Shown: positions 26,046-34,720 of the stretch, piece after piece
How positions within the stretch are numbered: position 1 is the stretch's first letter
Layout: the number at the start of each line of letters is the position of its first letter
Program-made: the position numbers and the translations under genes
Notes under the pieces: model-generated
What the model was told of the DNA's origin: nothing
Database searches by the model: none
What the model saw: the letters and a program-made list of their open reading frames with translations, nothing else
Origin: Bradyrhizobium sp. CCGB12
GTDB taxonomy: Bacteria; Pseudomonadota; Alphaproteobacteria; Rhizobiales; Xanthobacteraceae
Length of the DNA: 64,000 nucleotides
Assembly (NCBI RefSeq): GCF_024199845.1
Contig: NZ_JANADO010000001.1
Location: 62,001-126,000 of the forward strand
Direction: 5' to 3'

Positions 26046-26089
26046 GCGTTTTCTTTACGCGAACCGGTACCCACTTCGCTCGAAAACGC
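26046..26089. repeat. Short palindromic intergenic element
   Basis: Eight-base arms GCGTTTTC (26046-26053) and GAAAACGC (26082-26089) flank an internal GAACCGGTAC core. Similar sequences recur between genes of bradyrhizobia. It lies in the 72-bp gap between the zinc dehydrogenase and uxuA genes. Confidence 0.5.
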
Positions 26090-26104
26090 TTTAGGAGAAC
26101 GCGC

Positions 26105-27295
26105 ATGATGCTCGAGGGATGGCGCTGGTACGGGCCGGATGATCCCGTCTCGCTCGATGATGTCAGGCAGGCCGGGGCGAGCGATATCGTCTCGGCGCTG
26201 CATCAGGTGCCGATCGGGGAGGCCTGGACGCGCAAGGCCGTCGAGGAACGCAAGAATTTCATCGAGAACGGCCAGCCGGGCCGCTCGCAACTGACCTGGT
26301 CGGTGGTGGAATCGATTCCGATCCCCGACGACGTCAAGCGTCTCGGGGCCAAGGCGACGAAATCCATCGAGGCGTGGATCGCGAGCCTGGAAGCAGTCGC
26401 CGCGTCCGGTATCAAGATCATCTGCTACAATTTCATGCCTGTCGTGGACTGGTGCCGCACGGACCTCGAGTGGGAGCTGCCGAACGGCGCCCGCGCCATG
26501 CGCTTCGACCAGGACCGCTTTGCCGCGTTCGAGCTGCATATCCTCAAACGCCCGGCCGCCGTGCAGGACTATTCGCCGGAAACGCAGGCGCGCGCGAAAG
26601 TGCTGTTCGAGCAGATGAGCCAGGCCGATATCGACTATCTCGTCATGGTCATCGCCAGCGCGCTGCCCGGTTCGACCACCGAGCCGATGACCATCCCGCA
26701 GTTCCGCGACCGGCTCGAGACCTATCGCGACATCACGCCAAAAATCCTGCGGCAGCATCTCGCTGAATTCCTCGCGCGTGTCGCGCCCGTGGCAGAGCAG
26801 TTAGGCGTGTCCCTGACGCTGCACCCGGACGATCCGCCGCGGCCGCTATTCGGCCTGCCGCGGATTGCCTCCAGCGCGGACGATTATCAGGCACTGTTCG
26901 ACGCGGTGCCGTCGAAAGCGAACGGCATCTGCCTGTGCACGGGCTCGCTCGGCGTGCGCGCGGAGAACGATCTTCCGGCGATGGCTGAACGCTTCGGTCC
27001 CCGTATCGCCTTTGCCCATCTGCGCGCCACCAAGCGCGAGGCCGATGGACTGTCGTTCTACGAATCGGATCATCTCGACGGCGACGTCGACATGGTCGCG
27101 GTGCTCAAGGCGCTGTTGAAGGAGAACGCGCGGCGTGCGCCCGACAAGAGGATCGTGTTCCGTCCCGATCACGGCCATCGCATGCTCGACGATCTCGCCG
27201 CGACCAAGCGCACCAATCCCGGCTACACCGCCATCGGCCGCCTGCGCGGTCTCGCCGAGCTCCGTGGCGCGATCAGGGCGATCGAGCACGGGTAG
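26105..27295 (+). CDS. uxuA: Mannonate dehydratase
   Basis: A 396-residue TIM-barrel enzyme starting MMLEGWRWYGPDDPVSLDDV and containing GIKIICYNFMPVVDW, both typical of UxuA, along with the metal-site regions LTLHPDDPPRP (His, Asp), ICLCTGSLG and VFRPDHGHRM. It removes water from D-mannonate to give 2-keto-3-deoxygluconate. Length is normal (about 395). The ATG has AGGAGA upstream. It closes the operon; the KDG kinase and aldolase are not in the window. A strong hairpin element follows. Confidence 0.95.
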   Translation: MMLEGWRWYGPDDPVSLDDVRQAGASDIVSALHQVPIGEAWTRKAVEERKNFIENGQPGRSQLTWSVVESIPIPDDVKRLGAKATKSIEAWIASLEAVAASGIKIICYNFMPVVDWCRTDLEWELPNGARAMRFDQDRFAAFELHILKRPAAVQDYSPETQARAKVLFEQMSQADIDYLVMVIASALPGSTTEPMTIPQFRDRLETYRDITPKILRQHLAEFLARVAPVAEQLGVSLTLHPDDPPRPLFGLPRIASSADDYQALFDAVPSKANGICLCTGSLGVRAENDLPAMAERFGPRIAFAHLRATKREADGLSFYESDHLDGDVDMVAVLKALLKENARRAPDKRIVFRPDHGHRMLDDLAATKRTNPGYTAIGRLRGLAELRGAIRAIEHG

Positions 27296-27306
27296 GGTGG
27301 TTTCGT

Positions 27307-27403
27307 CTCTCCACACCGTCATTGCGAGCGCAGCGAAGCAATCCAGAATCTTTCCGCGGAAAGACCCTGGATTGCTTCGCTGCGCTCGCAATGACGTGGA
27401 GAG
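27307..27403. repeat. Long palindromic repeat with perfect 29-bp arms
   Basis: Arms 27317-27345 and 27368-27396 are perfect inverted repeats of 29 bp. The loop holds a perfect 14-bp palindrome CTTTCCGCGGAAAG, and beyond a 2-base interruption the pairing continues with CTCTCCAC/GTGGAGAG. A related, more decayed copy lies at 58726-58812. It sits between the convergent uxuA and LysR genes and can act as a strong transcription barrier. This family (CGTCATTGCGAGCG...) is a dispersed Bradyrhizobium repeat. Confidence 0.85.
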
Positions 27404-27415
27404 AGCAACGCCCCC

Positions 27416-28354
27416 TCAATAGCATGCCGCCATCGCGCCGAGCTTCGGGTAGAGCCGGTCGATCGCGGCGATCTCGCTTTTCATCTGCGCGATGATCCAG
27501 TCGCGGATCTCGGCCGCGATGGGGCGCATCGGCCGGTTGCGTGGCGGCAGGAACTCGCAGATGCGGCGCGTGGTGGTGAGCCTGTCGGAGGCCGGGACCA
27601 GTGCGCCGGTGAGGAGCCAGTGCGAGGCGACCGTCAGCCAGCCGAGCGCGATGCCCTGGCCGAGCAGCGCGGCCTGCATCACCACGGCGTAATCGGTGAA
27701 GCTCAGCCCCTTGGCCGCGCCGCGGCGCCCGGTGAGAAGCGATGCATAATCCGCGGCCCAGTCGCCCGGCGTTTCGGCAAGGCGGATGATGGTGTTGCCT
27801 TCGCCGGGATCGGTCTCGCCGAGATAGCCGGGGCTGCACATCGGCAGCATCACTTCCTTCATCACCAGCGTGCCGCCGGACGACGGCTCGTCGCGGTCGC
27901 GGAAGCGCATGCCGAGGTCGACATTCTCCACCGGCCCGCGCAGCGCGCCGGAGATGAGCTGGAAGCGCAGATCGACCTGCGGAAACTGTTTCTGGAGCTT
28001 GTCGATGCGCGGCATCAGCCAGTGCGTGGTGAAGGCGGAGGAGACCGACAACGTTACCGTCTCGGTGCCCTTGCGGCGCCGCTCGATCTCGATGAGACCG
28101 TTCTCGATGCTGCGAAAGCCTTCGAGCACGCGGCGATAGAGTAATTCGCCTTCCTCGGTGAGCACGGCGCGGCCGGCCTTGCGGTCGAACAGGCGGACGC
28201 CGAGATGCTCCTCGAATTGGCCGAGCATGCGGCTCACGGCCGGCTGCGTGACGTTCAGTTCAGCGGCTGCCGCGGTGAAGCTGCCATTGCGCGCCGCTGC
28301 GTCGAAGACGAACAGGGCGTTACTGGAAGGCAGCATCCGGCGTAGCTCGGGCAT
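27416..28354 (-). CDS. LysR-family transcriptional regulator (GcvA-like)
   Basis: A 312-residue LTTR. The helix-turn-helix is at about 20-45 (GSFTAAAAELNVTQPAVSRM), followed by the linker helix and a type 2 periplasmic fold effector domain (about 95-300). It starts with ATG at 28354 or 28336; the first is used. It is divergent from the ABC transporter ATPase gene, and a perfect 7-bp inverted repeat lies between them at 28383-28406, so it likely controls the importer cluster. Confidence 0.88.
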   Translation of the reverse strand: MPELRRMLPSSNALFVFDAAARNGSFTAAAAELNVTQPAVSRMLGQFEEHLGVRLFDRKAGRAVLTEEGELLYRRVLEGFRSIENGLIEIERRRKGTETVTLSVSSAFTTHWLMPRIDKLQKQFPQVDLRFQLISGALRGPVENVDLGMRFRDRDEPSSGGTLVMKEVMLPMCSPGYLGETDPGEGNTIIRLAETPGDWAADYASLLTGRRGAAKGLSFTDYAVVMQAALLGQGIALGWLTVASHWLLTGALVPASDRLTTTRRICEFLPPRNRPMRPIAAEIRDWIIAQMKSEIAAIDRLYPKLGAMAACY

Positions 28355-28382
28355 AACGCCATGTTATGAGTGCGGTGAGAAT

Positions 28383-28406
28383 TTGGCAATTGCCGAGTTT
28401 TGCCAA
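28383..28406. promoter_or_regulatory. Candidate LysR operator
   Basis: TTGGCAA (28383-28389) and TTGCCAA (28400-28406) are perfect inverted arms spaced by ten bases; within the left half, GGCAATTGCC (28385-28394) is itself a palindrome. It lies 29 bp upstream of the LysR gene start and in front of the divergent importer operon, where LTTR sites normally are. Confidence 0.5.
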
Positions 28407-28517
28407 GTCTGTTGTCATTGGCATGACAGCCTAAAGACAGGGCTTGCGAGAGAAGAGATGGTGCGGTGCACGCTTCGATCGCGATTGCGTCAGCTTTCCT
28501 GTCTATAAAGCAGGCTT

Positions 28518-29645
28518 ATGGCGCGCAGTGAGGCACGCCATTCCAGGGAGAGGCGAGGTCGATCGTTGGATAAACGAGCGGAAAGCGTCGAGATCAGGTC
28601 CGCGAGCAAGGCGTATGGCGCCGTTCGTGCTCTTGACGACGTCTCCCTCAATGTCAGCGCCGGTGAGTTCGTCTCGCTGCTCGGGCCCTCCGGCTCCGGC
28701 AAGACCACGCTGCTCGGCATCCTCGGCGGCTTCATCCTGCCATCGTCGGGCACGATCCTGTTCGGCGGCCGCGACGTCACCTGGATGCCGCCGCACCAGC
28801 GTGACATCGGCGTGGTGTTCCAGAACTACGCGCTGTTCCCGCATATGAGCGTCGGCGAGAACGTCGCCTTCCCCTTGCGCGCGCGGCGCCTGCCGAAAGC
28901 GAGCTGGCCCGACAAGGTGCGCGCGGCGCTCAGCATGGTCGGCCTTGCCGGATATGAAGAGCGCGGCATCGCGCAGCTTTCCGGCGGCCAGCGCCAGCGT
29001 GTGGCGCTGGCGCGCGCCATGATCTTCGAGCCGCGCCTGATCCTGATGGACGAGCCGCTCTCCGCGCTCGACAAGCAGCTGCGCGAATCCATGCAGATCG
29101 AGCTGCGCGCACTGCACCGGCGCATCGGCGCCACCATCATCTACGTCACCCACGACCAGCGCGAGGCGCTGACCATGAGCGACCGCGTCGCGGTGATGAA
29201 GGACGGCCGGCTGATCCAGATCGACGCGCCCGAGCGGCTGCACGATCATCCCGCCGATTCCTTCGTGGCGAGCTTCATCGGCGAGGCGACGATGCTGCCG
29301 GTCCGCCGCGTCGATGCCTCCAGCGTCGCGCTCGGCAATGCGTTGCTGCGCAGCGCCCGCGCCATTCCCACTGGCGATGCGCTGATGCTCGCCGTGCACA
29401 GCGAGAAGCTTCTGATCGACGACGGCGCGCAGGATGCCGCTTGCAACCGCCTGACCGGCACCGTTACCGACATCGTCTATCAGGGCGAGAGCCTGCGCAT
29501 CTTTATGGCGCTCACTGACGGCGTCTCGCTCAGCCTGCGGCAGCCGAGCTACCACCAGGCCTACAGCCGCATCCCGCCGCTCGGCGGCAGCCTCACCGTC
29601 ACCCTTCACCCCGAGGACACCATCGTCGTGCCCAGGGTGGACTGA
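28518..29645 (+). CDS. ABC transporter ATPase, polyamine/spermidine type
   Basis: A 375-residue ATPase with Walker [11 protein letters not shown]-loop [18 protein letters not shown], signature LSGGQRQR, Walker [13 protein letters not shown] and switch His in [12 protein letters not shown]-terminal TOBE-type regulatory domain (about 290-375) places it in the PotA/FbpC group. A TTG at 28566 is an alternative start that removes a 16-residue basic leader. It powers the importer encoded by 31745-34636; two enzyme genes lie in between on the same strand. Confidence 0.92.
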   Translation: MARSEARHSRERRGRSLDKRAESVEIRSASKAYGAVRALDDVSLNVSAGEFVSLLGPSGSGKTTLLGILGGFILPSSGTILFGGRDVTWMPPHQRDIGVVFQNYALFPHMSVGENVAFPLRARRLPKASWPDKVRAALSMVGLAGYEERGIAQLSGGQRQRVALARAMIFEPRLILMDEPLSALDKQLRESMQIELRALHRRIGATIIYVTHDQREALTMSDRVAVMKDGRLIQIDAPERLHDHPADSFVASFIGEATMLPVRRVDASSVALGNALLRSARAIPTGDALMLAVHSEKLLIDDGAQDAACNRLTGTVTDIVYQGESLRIFMALTDGVSLSLRQPSYHQAYSRIPPLGGSLTVTLHPEDTIVVPRVD

Positions 29646-29681
29646 ACTCAAGCCTTGTTCAACCGAGAGAAGAAGCCAAAA

Positions 29682-30398
29682 ATGTCGTCAGCAGCCTCGT
29701 TCAGCAATTTCAAGGTTCTCACCTTCGACGTCGTCGGCACCTTGATCGATTTCGAGACCGGCGTGCTCTCCGCGGTGCGCAAGATCTCGGGCAAGACGCC
29801 GGCCGAGCTCAGTGACGAGCAGATTTTCGAGCCCTACAAGCGCGGCCGCGACAAGCATTACGAGCGCTCGAGCGAGGTGATGTTCCACGTCTATCGCCAT
29901 CTCGCGACGGAGCTGGGACTGCCCGCCGATGATGCGGCCTGCGAAATGTTCCAGCTTTCGGTGCTGCGCTGGGGGCCGTTCGCGGATTCGGTCGAGGCGC
30001 TGAAGCGCCTGCGCACGAAGTTTCGGCTCGTGGCGATGACCAATGCCGACCGTGTCGCGTTGTCCTGCTACGCGCACGCGCTCGGCAATCCCTTCGACGA
30101 CACAGTCTGCGCCGACGATACCGGTGTCGCCAAACCCAATCCGGAGTTCTTCGCCTACAACAAGGGCCGCCAGTCCGCATTCGGCTACAAGCAATCCGAC
30201 ATCCTGCACGTCGCGCAGAGCCAGTATCACGACATCGGGATCGCGCGGAAACTCGGCTACAAGGTGTGCTGGATCGAGCGCCGCCAGGGCATCGCCGGCT
30301 TTGGCGGCACGCCCGCGGTGGAGACGCTGACCAAGCCGGACTTCCACTATCCGACGCTGAAGGCGCTTGCCGACGCAGCCATCGGGCCGGCGGCGTAA
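29682..30398 (+). CDS. HAD-superfamily hydrolase, haloacid dehalogenase type II-like
   Basis: A 238-residue HAD protein. Motif I is LTFDVVGTLIDFETG; Val replaces the usual second Asp (DxD to DVV), as in haloacid dehalogenases and not phosphatases, which normally have DxD. Motif II is VAMTNADR, motif III has the Lys in GVAKPNPEFF, and motif IV is HVAQSQYHDIGIA. A C-X bond hydrolase is therefore more likely than a phosphatase. The ATG at 29682 has GAGAGAAG upstream. It is inside an amine-type importer operon; a role on the imported compound is inference. Confidence 0.82.
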   Translation: MSSAASFSNFKVLTFDVVGTLIDFETGVLSAVRKISGKTPAELSDEQIFEPYKRGRDKHYERSSEVMFHVYRHLATELGLPADDAACEMFQLSVLRWGPFADSVEALKRLRTKFRLVAMTNADRVALSCYAHALGNPFDDTVCADDTGVAKPNPEFFAYNKGRQSAFGYKQSDILHVAQSQYHDIGIARKLGYKVCWIERRQGIAGFGGTPAVETLTKPDFHYPTLKALADAAIGPAA

Positions 30399-30414
30399 TT
30401 TCGTGAGCGCGGGC

Positions 30415-31722
30415 ATGACACGGGACTGGAGCGCGCTGCCATCGGCCAACTCGCTGTGGGCTGCCACGGCCGAGCCGGCGCGCGACTTTCCCGTGCTGTC
30501 GGGCGAGCGCCAGGCGGATGTGGTGATCATCGGCGCGGGCTACACCGGTCTGTCCGCCGCGCACCACATTGCCAAGAGTGGCCTCGCGCCGGTCGTGCTG
30601 GAAGCCAACCGCCCCGGTTGGGGCGCGAGTGGGCGCAATGGCGGCGTGATCACCGCAAAGTTCCGCCTCTCGTTCCGCGAGATCGACGCCGCGCATGGCC
30701 GCGCCATGGCGCAGCGTATGTACGAGATCGCACATGAATCGACCAACATGGTCGAGGAACTGGTGTCGGAGTTCGGCATCACCAGCGCGAATCTGACGCG
30801 CACCGGCCAGGTCAAGGCCGCGCATAACGAGACGACGCTTAAGGCTGCGATCGACGAAGCCAACTGGATGACGCGCGAGATGGGCTCTGCCGAGGTCCGC
30901 ATCCTCGACAAGCGCGGCGTGCGGGAGGAGACCGGCTCCGACATCTTCGTCGGCGGCGTGCTCAATCCCGGTTCGGGCGGTATCCATCCGCTGAACTACC
31001 TGCGGGGCCTCGCCGATGGCGTCGCGCGCCGCGGTGTTGCCATCTTCCAGGAATCGCCGGTGATAAAGCTGCGGCGCGAGAACGGCGGCATCGTCGCGGA
31101 GACGCCGCGAGGTGCGGTGCGCGCAAAGCAGGCGATCATCGCCACCAACAGCTATTCCGATCTGACCGATGCGACCGCCCACATGCAGCGCACGCTGATC
31201 CCGTTCCGCAGTGCCATGGTTGCCACCGAACAATTGCCGCGCAATCTCGCGGGAAAGCTGATGCCAACCGGGCGCACCTACACCGAGACCAAGCGCATGA
31301 TGCGCTGGTTCCGCATGGTCGACAACCGCGTCATCTTCGGCGGCCGCGGCGCCTTCGGCAAGCAGGACTCCGAAGCCGCCTTCGATGCCTTGCGCAAGGC
31401 GATGGTCGGCATCTTCCCCGATCTTGCCGATGTGCCGCTCGCCTACAAATGGTCGGGCCTTGTGGCGATGACCTTGGATTCGGTGCCGCATATTGGCCGG
31501 CTCGACGACCGCACGTTGTTCTCGATGGGCTACAACGGCGCCGGCGTTGCGATGTCGAGCCTGATGGGCCGCTATCTCGCCGCCTTCGTGCGCGGCGAGA
31601 CGCCTGATGTCGGCCTGCTCGATGCTAAGCGCATGAAGACGATTCCGTTCTATCCGCTGCGCGAGCCCGCGGTGCGCATGGTCGCCGGCTGGTACCAGTT
31701 TCTCGATGCGATCGGTCAGTGA
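30415..31722 (+). CDS. FAD-dependent amine oxidoreductase (DAO fold, PuuB-like)
   Basis: A 435-residue DAO-family flavoprotein. The FAD motif is VVIIGAGYTGLSAAHHIA, followed by GWGASGRNGGVIT, which is typical of gamma-glutamylputrescine oxidase (PuuB) and relatives. The C-terminal part has GYNGAGVAMSSLMGRYLA. These enzymes oxidise primary or secondary amines with oxygen. A GTG 12 bases upstream (30403) is a possible start. Position in the operon between ATPase and binding protein suggests it acts on the imported substrate. Confidence 0.86.
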   Translation: MTRDWSALPSANSLWAATAEPARDFPVLSGERQADVVIIGAGYTGLSAAHHIAKSGLAPVVLEANRPGWGASGRNGGVITAKFRLSFREIDAAHGRAMAQRMYEIAHESTNMVEELVSEFGITSANLTRTGQVKAAHNETTLKAAIDEANWMTREMGSAEVRILDKRGVREETGSDIFVGGVLNPGSGGIHPLNYLRGLADGVARRGVAIFQESPVIKLRRENGGIVAETPRGAVRAKQAIIATNSYSDLTDATAHMQRTLIPFRSAMVATEQLPRNLAGKLMPTGRTYTETKRMMRWFRMVDNRVIFGGRGAFGKQDSEAAFDALRKAMVGIFPDLADVPLAYKWSGLVAMTLDSVPHIGRLDDRTLFSMGYNGAGVAMSSLMGRYLAAFVRGETPDVGLLDAKRMKTIPFYPLREPAVRMVAGWYQFLDAIGQ

Positions 31723-31744
31723 GATCTATTTGGAGGAGGTGAGG

Positions 31745-32791
31745 ATGACGATGAAGCAGAATTTTGGATTGGGCTGCGCGCTGCTGGGCGCAATCGGATT
31801 GAGCACCGCGGCGAACGCCGCAGAACAGATCACGTTCGTCTCGCAAGGCGGCGCCTATCAGCAGGCGCAGACGGTCGCGATCCTCGATCCCTCCGCCAAG
31901 AAGCTCGGCATCACCATCAACCAGGACTCCATTCCAGATGCCTGGCCGGCGATCAAGACCCAGGTCGGTAGCGGCAAGCCGATCTGGGACGTCGTGGACA
32001 CCCCGACCGGCAACTGCCTGCGCGGCGGCGAGCAGGGGCTGATCGAGAAGCTCGACTTCTCGAAGATTCCAAACGGAGCAGCGATGCCGGAGTCCTATCG
32101 CAGTCCCTATTCTGTCTCCTATGAGTTCTATTCCAGCGTGCTGGCCTACAGCCAGAAGACCTTCCCGAAGGATGCGCCGAACAGCTGGGCCGATTTCTGG
32201 GACGTCAAGAAATTCCCTGGCCGCCGCGCGCTGCGCAACCATCCGTTTGCAACGTTAGAGGCGGCGCTGATGGCGGACGGCGTTGCGCCCGACAAGCTCT
32301 ATCCGCTCGACGTCGACCGTGCCTTCAAGAAGCTGGAGGAGATCAAGCCGCACATCACGGTGTGGTGGACCTCGGGCGCGCAATCGGCGCAGCTGCTCAA
32401 CGACGGCGAGGTCGACATGGAGATGGCCTGGAACGGCCGCGTCAGCGCGGTGGCCAAGGAAGGCGCCAAGGTCGCTTTCACCTACAACCAAGGCATCCTG
32501 CAAAGCACCTCGCTCTGCATCCTCAAGGGCGCGCCGAATCTCGCGACGGCGGTCAAATTCATCAACGAGGCCGTCGATCCCGTGCACCAGGCCAATCTGC
32601 CGCTGCACATCGACTACGGCCCGGGCAATCCGAAGGCGTTCGAGACCAATGTGATCAAGCCCGAGCGCGCCGCGCAATTGCCGAGCGAGCCGTCCAATGC
32701 GGCCAAACAGGCCCTGATGTCCTATGCCTGGTGGTCCTCGCCGGCCGGCGAGGCCGCCGAGAAGCGCTGGGCGTCCTTCATGCAGAAGTGA
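31745..32791 (+). CDS. ABC transporter substrate-binding protein, polyamine-type (PotD-like)
   Basis: A 348-residue periplasmic protein with signal peptide (about residues 1-25, ending ANAAE). The mature start EQITFVSQGGAYQQAQTVAI and the later VWWTSGAQSAQLLNDGEVDM are typical of the spermidine/putrescine binding-protein family. The GGAGGAGG ribosome site is 5 bases before the ATG at 31745; a second ATG at 31751 would also work. The substrate is likely a cationic amine or related compound. A repeat element separates it from the first permease gene. Confidence 0.9.
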   Translation: MTMKQNFGLGCALLGAIGLSTAANAAEQITFVSQGGAYQQAQTVAILDPSAKKLGITINQDSIPDAWPAIKTQVGSGKPIWDVVDTPTGNCLRGGEQGLIEKLDFSKIPNGAAMPESYRSPYSVSYEFYSSVLAYSQKTFPKDAPNSWADFWDVKKFPGRRALRNHPFATLEAALMADGVAPDKLYPLDVDRAFKKLEEIKPHITVWWTSGAQSAQLLNDGEVDMEMAWNGRVSAVAKEGAKVAFTYNQGILQSTSLCILKGAPNLATAVKFINEAVDPVHQANLPLHIDYGPGNPKAFETNVIKPERAAQLPSEPSNAAKQALMSYAWWSSPAGEAAEKRWASFMQK

Positions 32792-32991
32792 GCGAGGCGG
32801 CGTTGAACTCAGATCGTACCACGGCCGACGCTGCGCTCCCTCCCCCGCTTGCGGGGGAGGGCTGGGGAGAGGGTGTCTCGACAACGAGGACTCCCCAAGA
32901 GGACAGAACCCTCACCCGGATCGCTTTCGCGATCCGACCTCTCCCGCAAGCGGGAGAGGTGCAGCAACTGAGACCGGCGAGGCGGCGTTGA
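32792..32991. repeat. Palindromic element flanked by 15-bp direct repeats
   Basis: The 15-mer GCGAGGCGGCGTTGA occurs at 32792-32806 and again at 32977-32991. Between the copies are three strong hairpins: CCCTCCCCCGC/GCGGGGGAGGG (32838-32861), CGGATCGC-TTTC-GCGATCCG (32918-32937) and ACCTCTCCCGC/GCGGGAGAGGT (32937-32960). The layout looks like a small non-coding mobile element with duplicated target. It lies between the binding-protein and first permease genes and overlaps the likely start of the latter. Confidence 0.7.
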
Positions 32992-33857
32992 CGACATCCG
33001 TGTCCGATCCATCGCAAAGGCATCAGCGCCGCGAGCACGGCCTGATGCTGGCGCTGGTGTCGCCGGCGCTGCTCGTCATTCTGCTCCTGATCGTGCTGCC
33101 GGTCGGCTGGCTGGCCTGGCAATCGATCTATCATGACGGCTTCACGCTGGAGAACTACCGCCGCGTCTTCACGGAAGACATCTACTGGCGCAGCTTTGCG
33201 CTGACATTCGAGATCAGCCTCGCGGTCACGCTGATCGCGCTGCTGCTCGGCTATCCCGTGGCCTACCTCGCCAATTCGTTGCCGAAAGGCTGGAGCATCC
33301 TCATCCTCGCGCTGGTGGTGCTGCCGTTCTGGACCAGCGTGCTGGTCCGCGCCTATGCCTGGCTGGCGCTGCTGCAACGCAGCGGCGTGATCAACCAGTT
33401 TCTGCGTTATCTCGATGTGATCTCGGAGCCGCTCGCGCTGGTCCACAACACGTTCGGCACGGTGGTCGCGACGGTGCACATCCTGCTGCCGTTCATGGTG
33501 CTGCCGCTCTATGCCACCATGCAGAAGATCCCCGGCGATTTGATGCAGGCCGGCGCCAGTCTCGGCGCCAGCCCATCGCTCACCTTCGTCCGCGTGTTCC
33601 TGCCGCTGTCGCTGCCGGGCGTGCTCGCCGGCTGCACCATGGTGTTCGTGCTCTGCCTCGGCTTCTACATCACGCCGGAATTGCTCGGCGGCGGCCGCAC
33701 GGTGATGGTGTCGATGCTGGTGAGCCGCAATGTCGAGCTCTACAACCAGTTTGGCGCCGCGAGCGCCGTCGCCGTCGTTCTGCTTGCCAGCGTGCTCGCG
33801 ATCTTCTTCGTCGTCAGCCGCTTCATCTCGCTCGACCGTGTGCTGGGGCAGAAATGA
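32988..33857 (+). CDS. ABC transporter permease, PotB-like
   Basis: A 289-residue inner-membrane protein with six hydrophobic segments. The permease loop is GASLGASPSLTFVRVFLPLSLPG (EAA-like motif); the first segment is LVSPALLVILLLIVLPVGWL. The frame is open upstream through the repeat element, but the TTG at 32988 or GTG at 33000 are the sensible starts; the TTG lies in the right-hand direct repeat. The stop overlaps the next permease gene (ATGA). Confidence 0.9.
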   Translation: MTTSVSDPSQRHQRREHGLMLALVSPALLVILLLIVLPVGWLAWQSIYHDGFTLENYRRVFTEDIYWRSFALTFEISLAVTLIALLLGYPVAYLANSLPKGWSILILALVVLPFWTSVLVRAYAWLALLQRSGVINQFLRYLDVISEPLALVHNTFGTVVATVHILLPFMVLPLYATMQKIPGDLMQAGASLGASPSLTFVRVFLPLSLPGVLAGCTMVFVLCLGFYITPELLGGGRTVMVSMLVSRNVELYNQFGAASAVAVVLLASVLAIFFVVSRFISLDRVLGQK

Positions 33858-34636
33858 TGCGCGCCTCGCCCGCACGGATTGCCCTGTACGTGATCAGCGC
33901 GCTGGTGCTGATCTATCTGATCCTGCCCGTGCTGATCATCGCGCCGATCTCGTTCTCCAGCGCGCGCTTTTTGACCTTCCCGCCGCCGTCGTTCTCGCTG
34001 CGCTGGTACCAGCAATATTTCGCCAATCCGGCCTGGATGCAGGCGACGCGGGTGACGCTGACGGTTGCGTTCCTGACCGTCCTGATCGCAACGCCGTTCG
34101 GCGTTGCCGCCGCCTATGCCATCAGCCAGTCGAAGCTGCGCATCATGCGCGTCATCCACATGGCGTTGCTGCTGCCGCTGGTGGTGCCGATCATCATCAC
34201 CGCGGTCGGTATCTTCTTCGTCTACGCCAAAGTCGGCCTGGTCGCGACCATGCCCGGCCTCGTGCTGGCGAACGTGATGCTGGGCCTGCCTTACGTCGTC
34301 ATCTCGGTACTGGCGGGCCTGCAGAGCTTCGATCCGGCGCAGGAGATGGTGGCGCGCAGCCTCGGCATGAACCGCCTGCGCAGCTTCTTCGCGGTGACGC
34401 TGCCGCAGATCAAGTCGAGCGTGGTCGCGGGCGGCATCTTCGCCTTCATCTCGGCGATGGACGAGACCATCGTCGCGCTGTTCATCTCCGGCGGCCAATA
34501 CCAGCCGCTGACCAAGCGCATGTTCACCGCGCTCCGCGACGAGATCGACCCGACCATCGCCGCGATCTCGACGCTGATGACGGTGGCCTCCTTCATGCTG
34601 GTGCTGCTGGCGAGTGCACGGCAGAAGGGCAGGTGA
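33854..34636 (+). CDS. ABC transporter permease, PotC-like
   Basis: A 260-residue inner-membrane permease with six hydrophobic segments and the EAA-type loop EMVARSLGMNRLRSFFAVTLP. It forms the channel with the preceding permease. The start ATG overlaps the previous stop codon. It is the last gene of the importer cluster; a small hairpin at 34645 follows and the TetR gene converges. Confidence 0.92.
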   Translation: MMRASPARIALYVISALVLIYLILPVLIIAPISFSSARFLTFPPPSFSLRWYQQYFANPAWMQATRVTLTVAFLTVLIATPFGVAAAYAISQSKLRIMRVIHMALLLPLVVPIIITAVGIFFVYAKVGLVATMPGLVLANVMLGLPYVVISVLAGLQSFDPAQEMVARSLGMNRLRSFFAVTLPQIKSSVVAGGIFAFISAMDETIVALFISGGQYQPLTKRMFTALRDEIDPTIAAISTLMTVASFMLVLLASARQKGR

Positions 34637-34644
34637 GGATTATC

Positions 34645-34670
34645 GTCGTCCTGGCCTTCGCGAGGACGAC
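34645..34670. repeat. Short hairpin repeat between convergent genes
   Basis: Arms GTCGTCCT (34645-34652) and AGGACGAC (34663-34670). It is related to the hairpin at 54764-54783, which shares GTCCTGGC and the inner TTTCGC/TTCGC stretch. Both copies lie between convergent genes and may serve as transcription barriers. Confidence 0.55.
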
Positions 34671-34720
34671 ACTGAATATGTAGCGACCGTTTTCGATTGC
34701 GGCGCGCAATCGCCGCTCCT

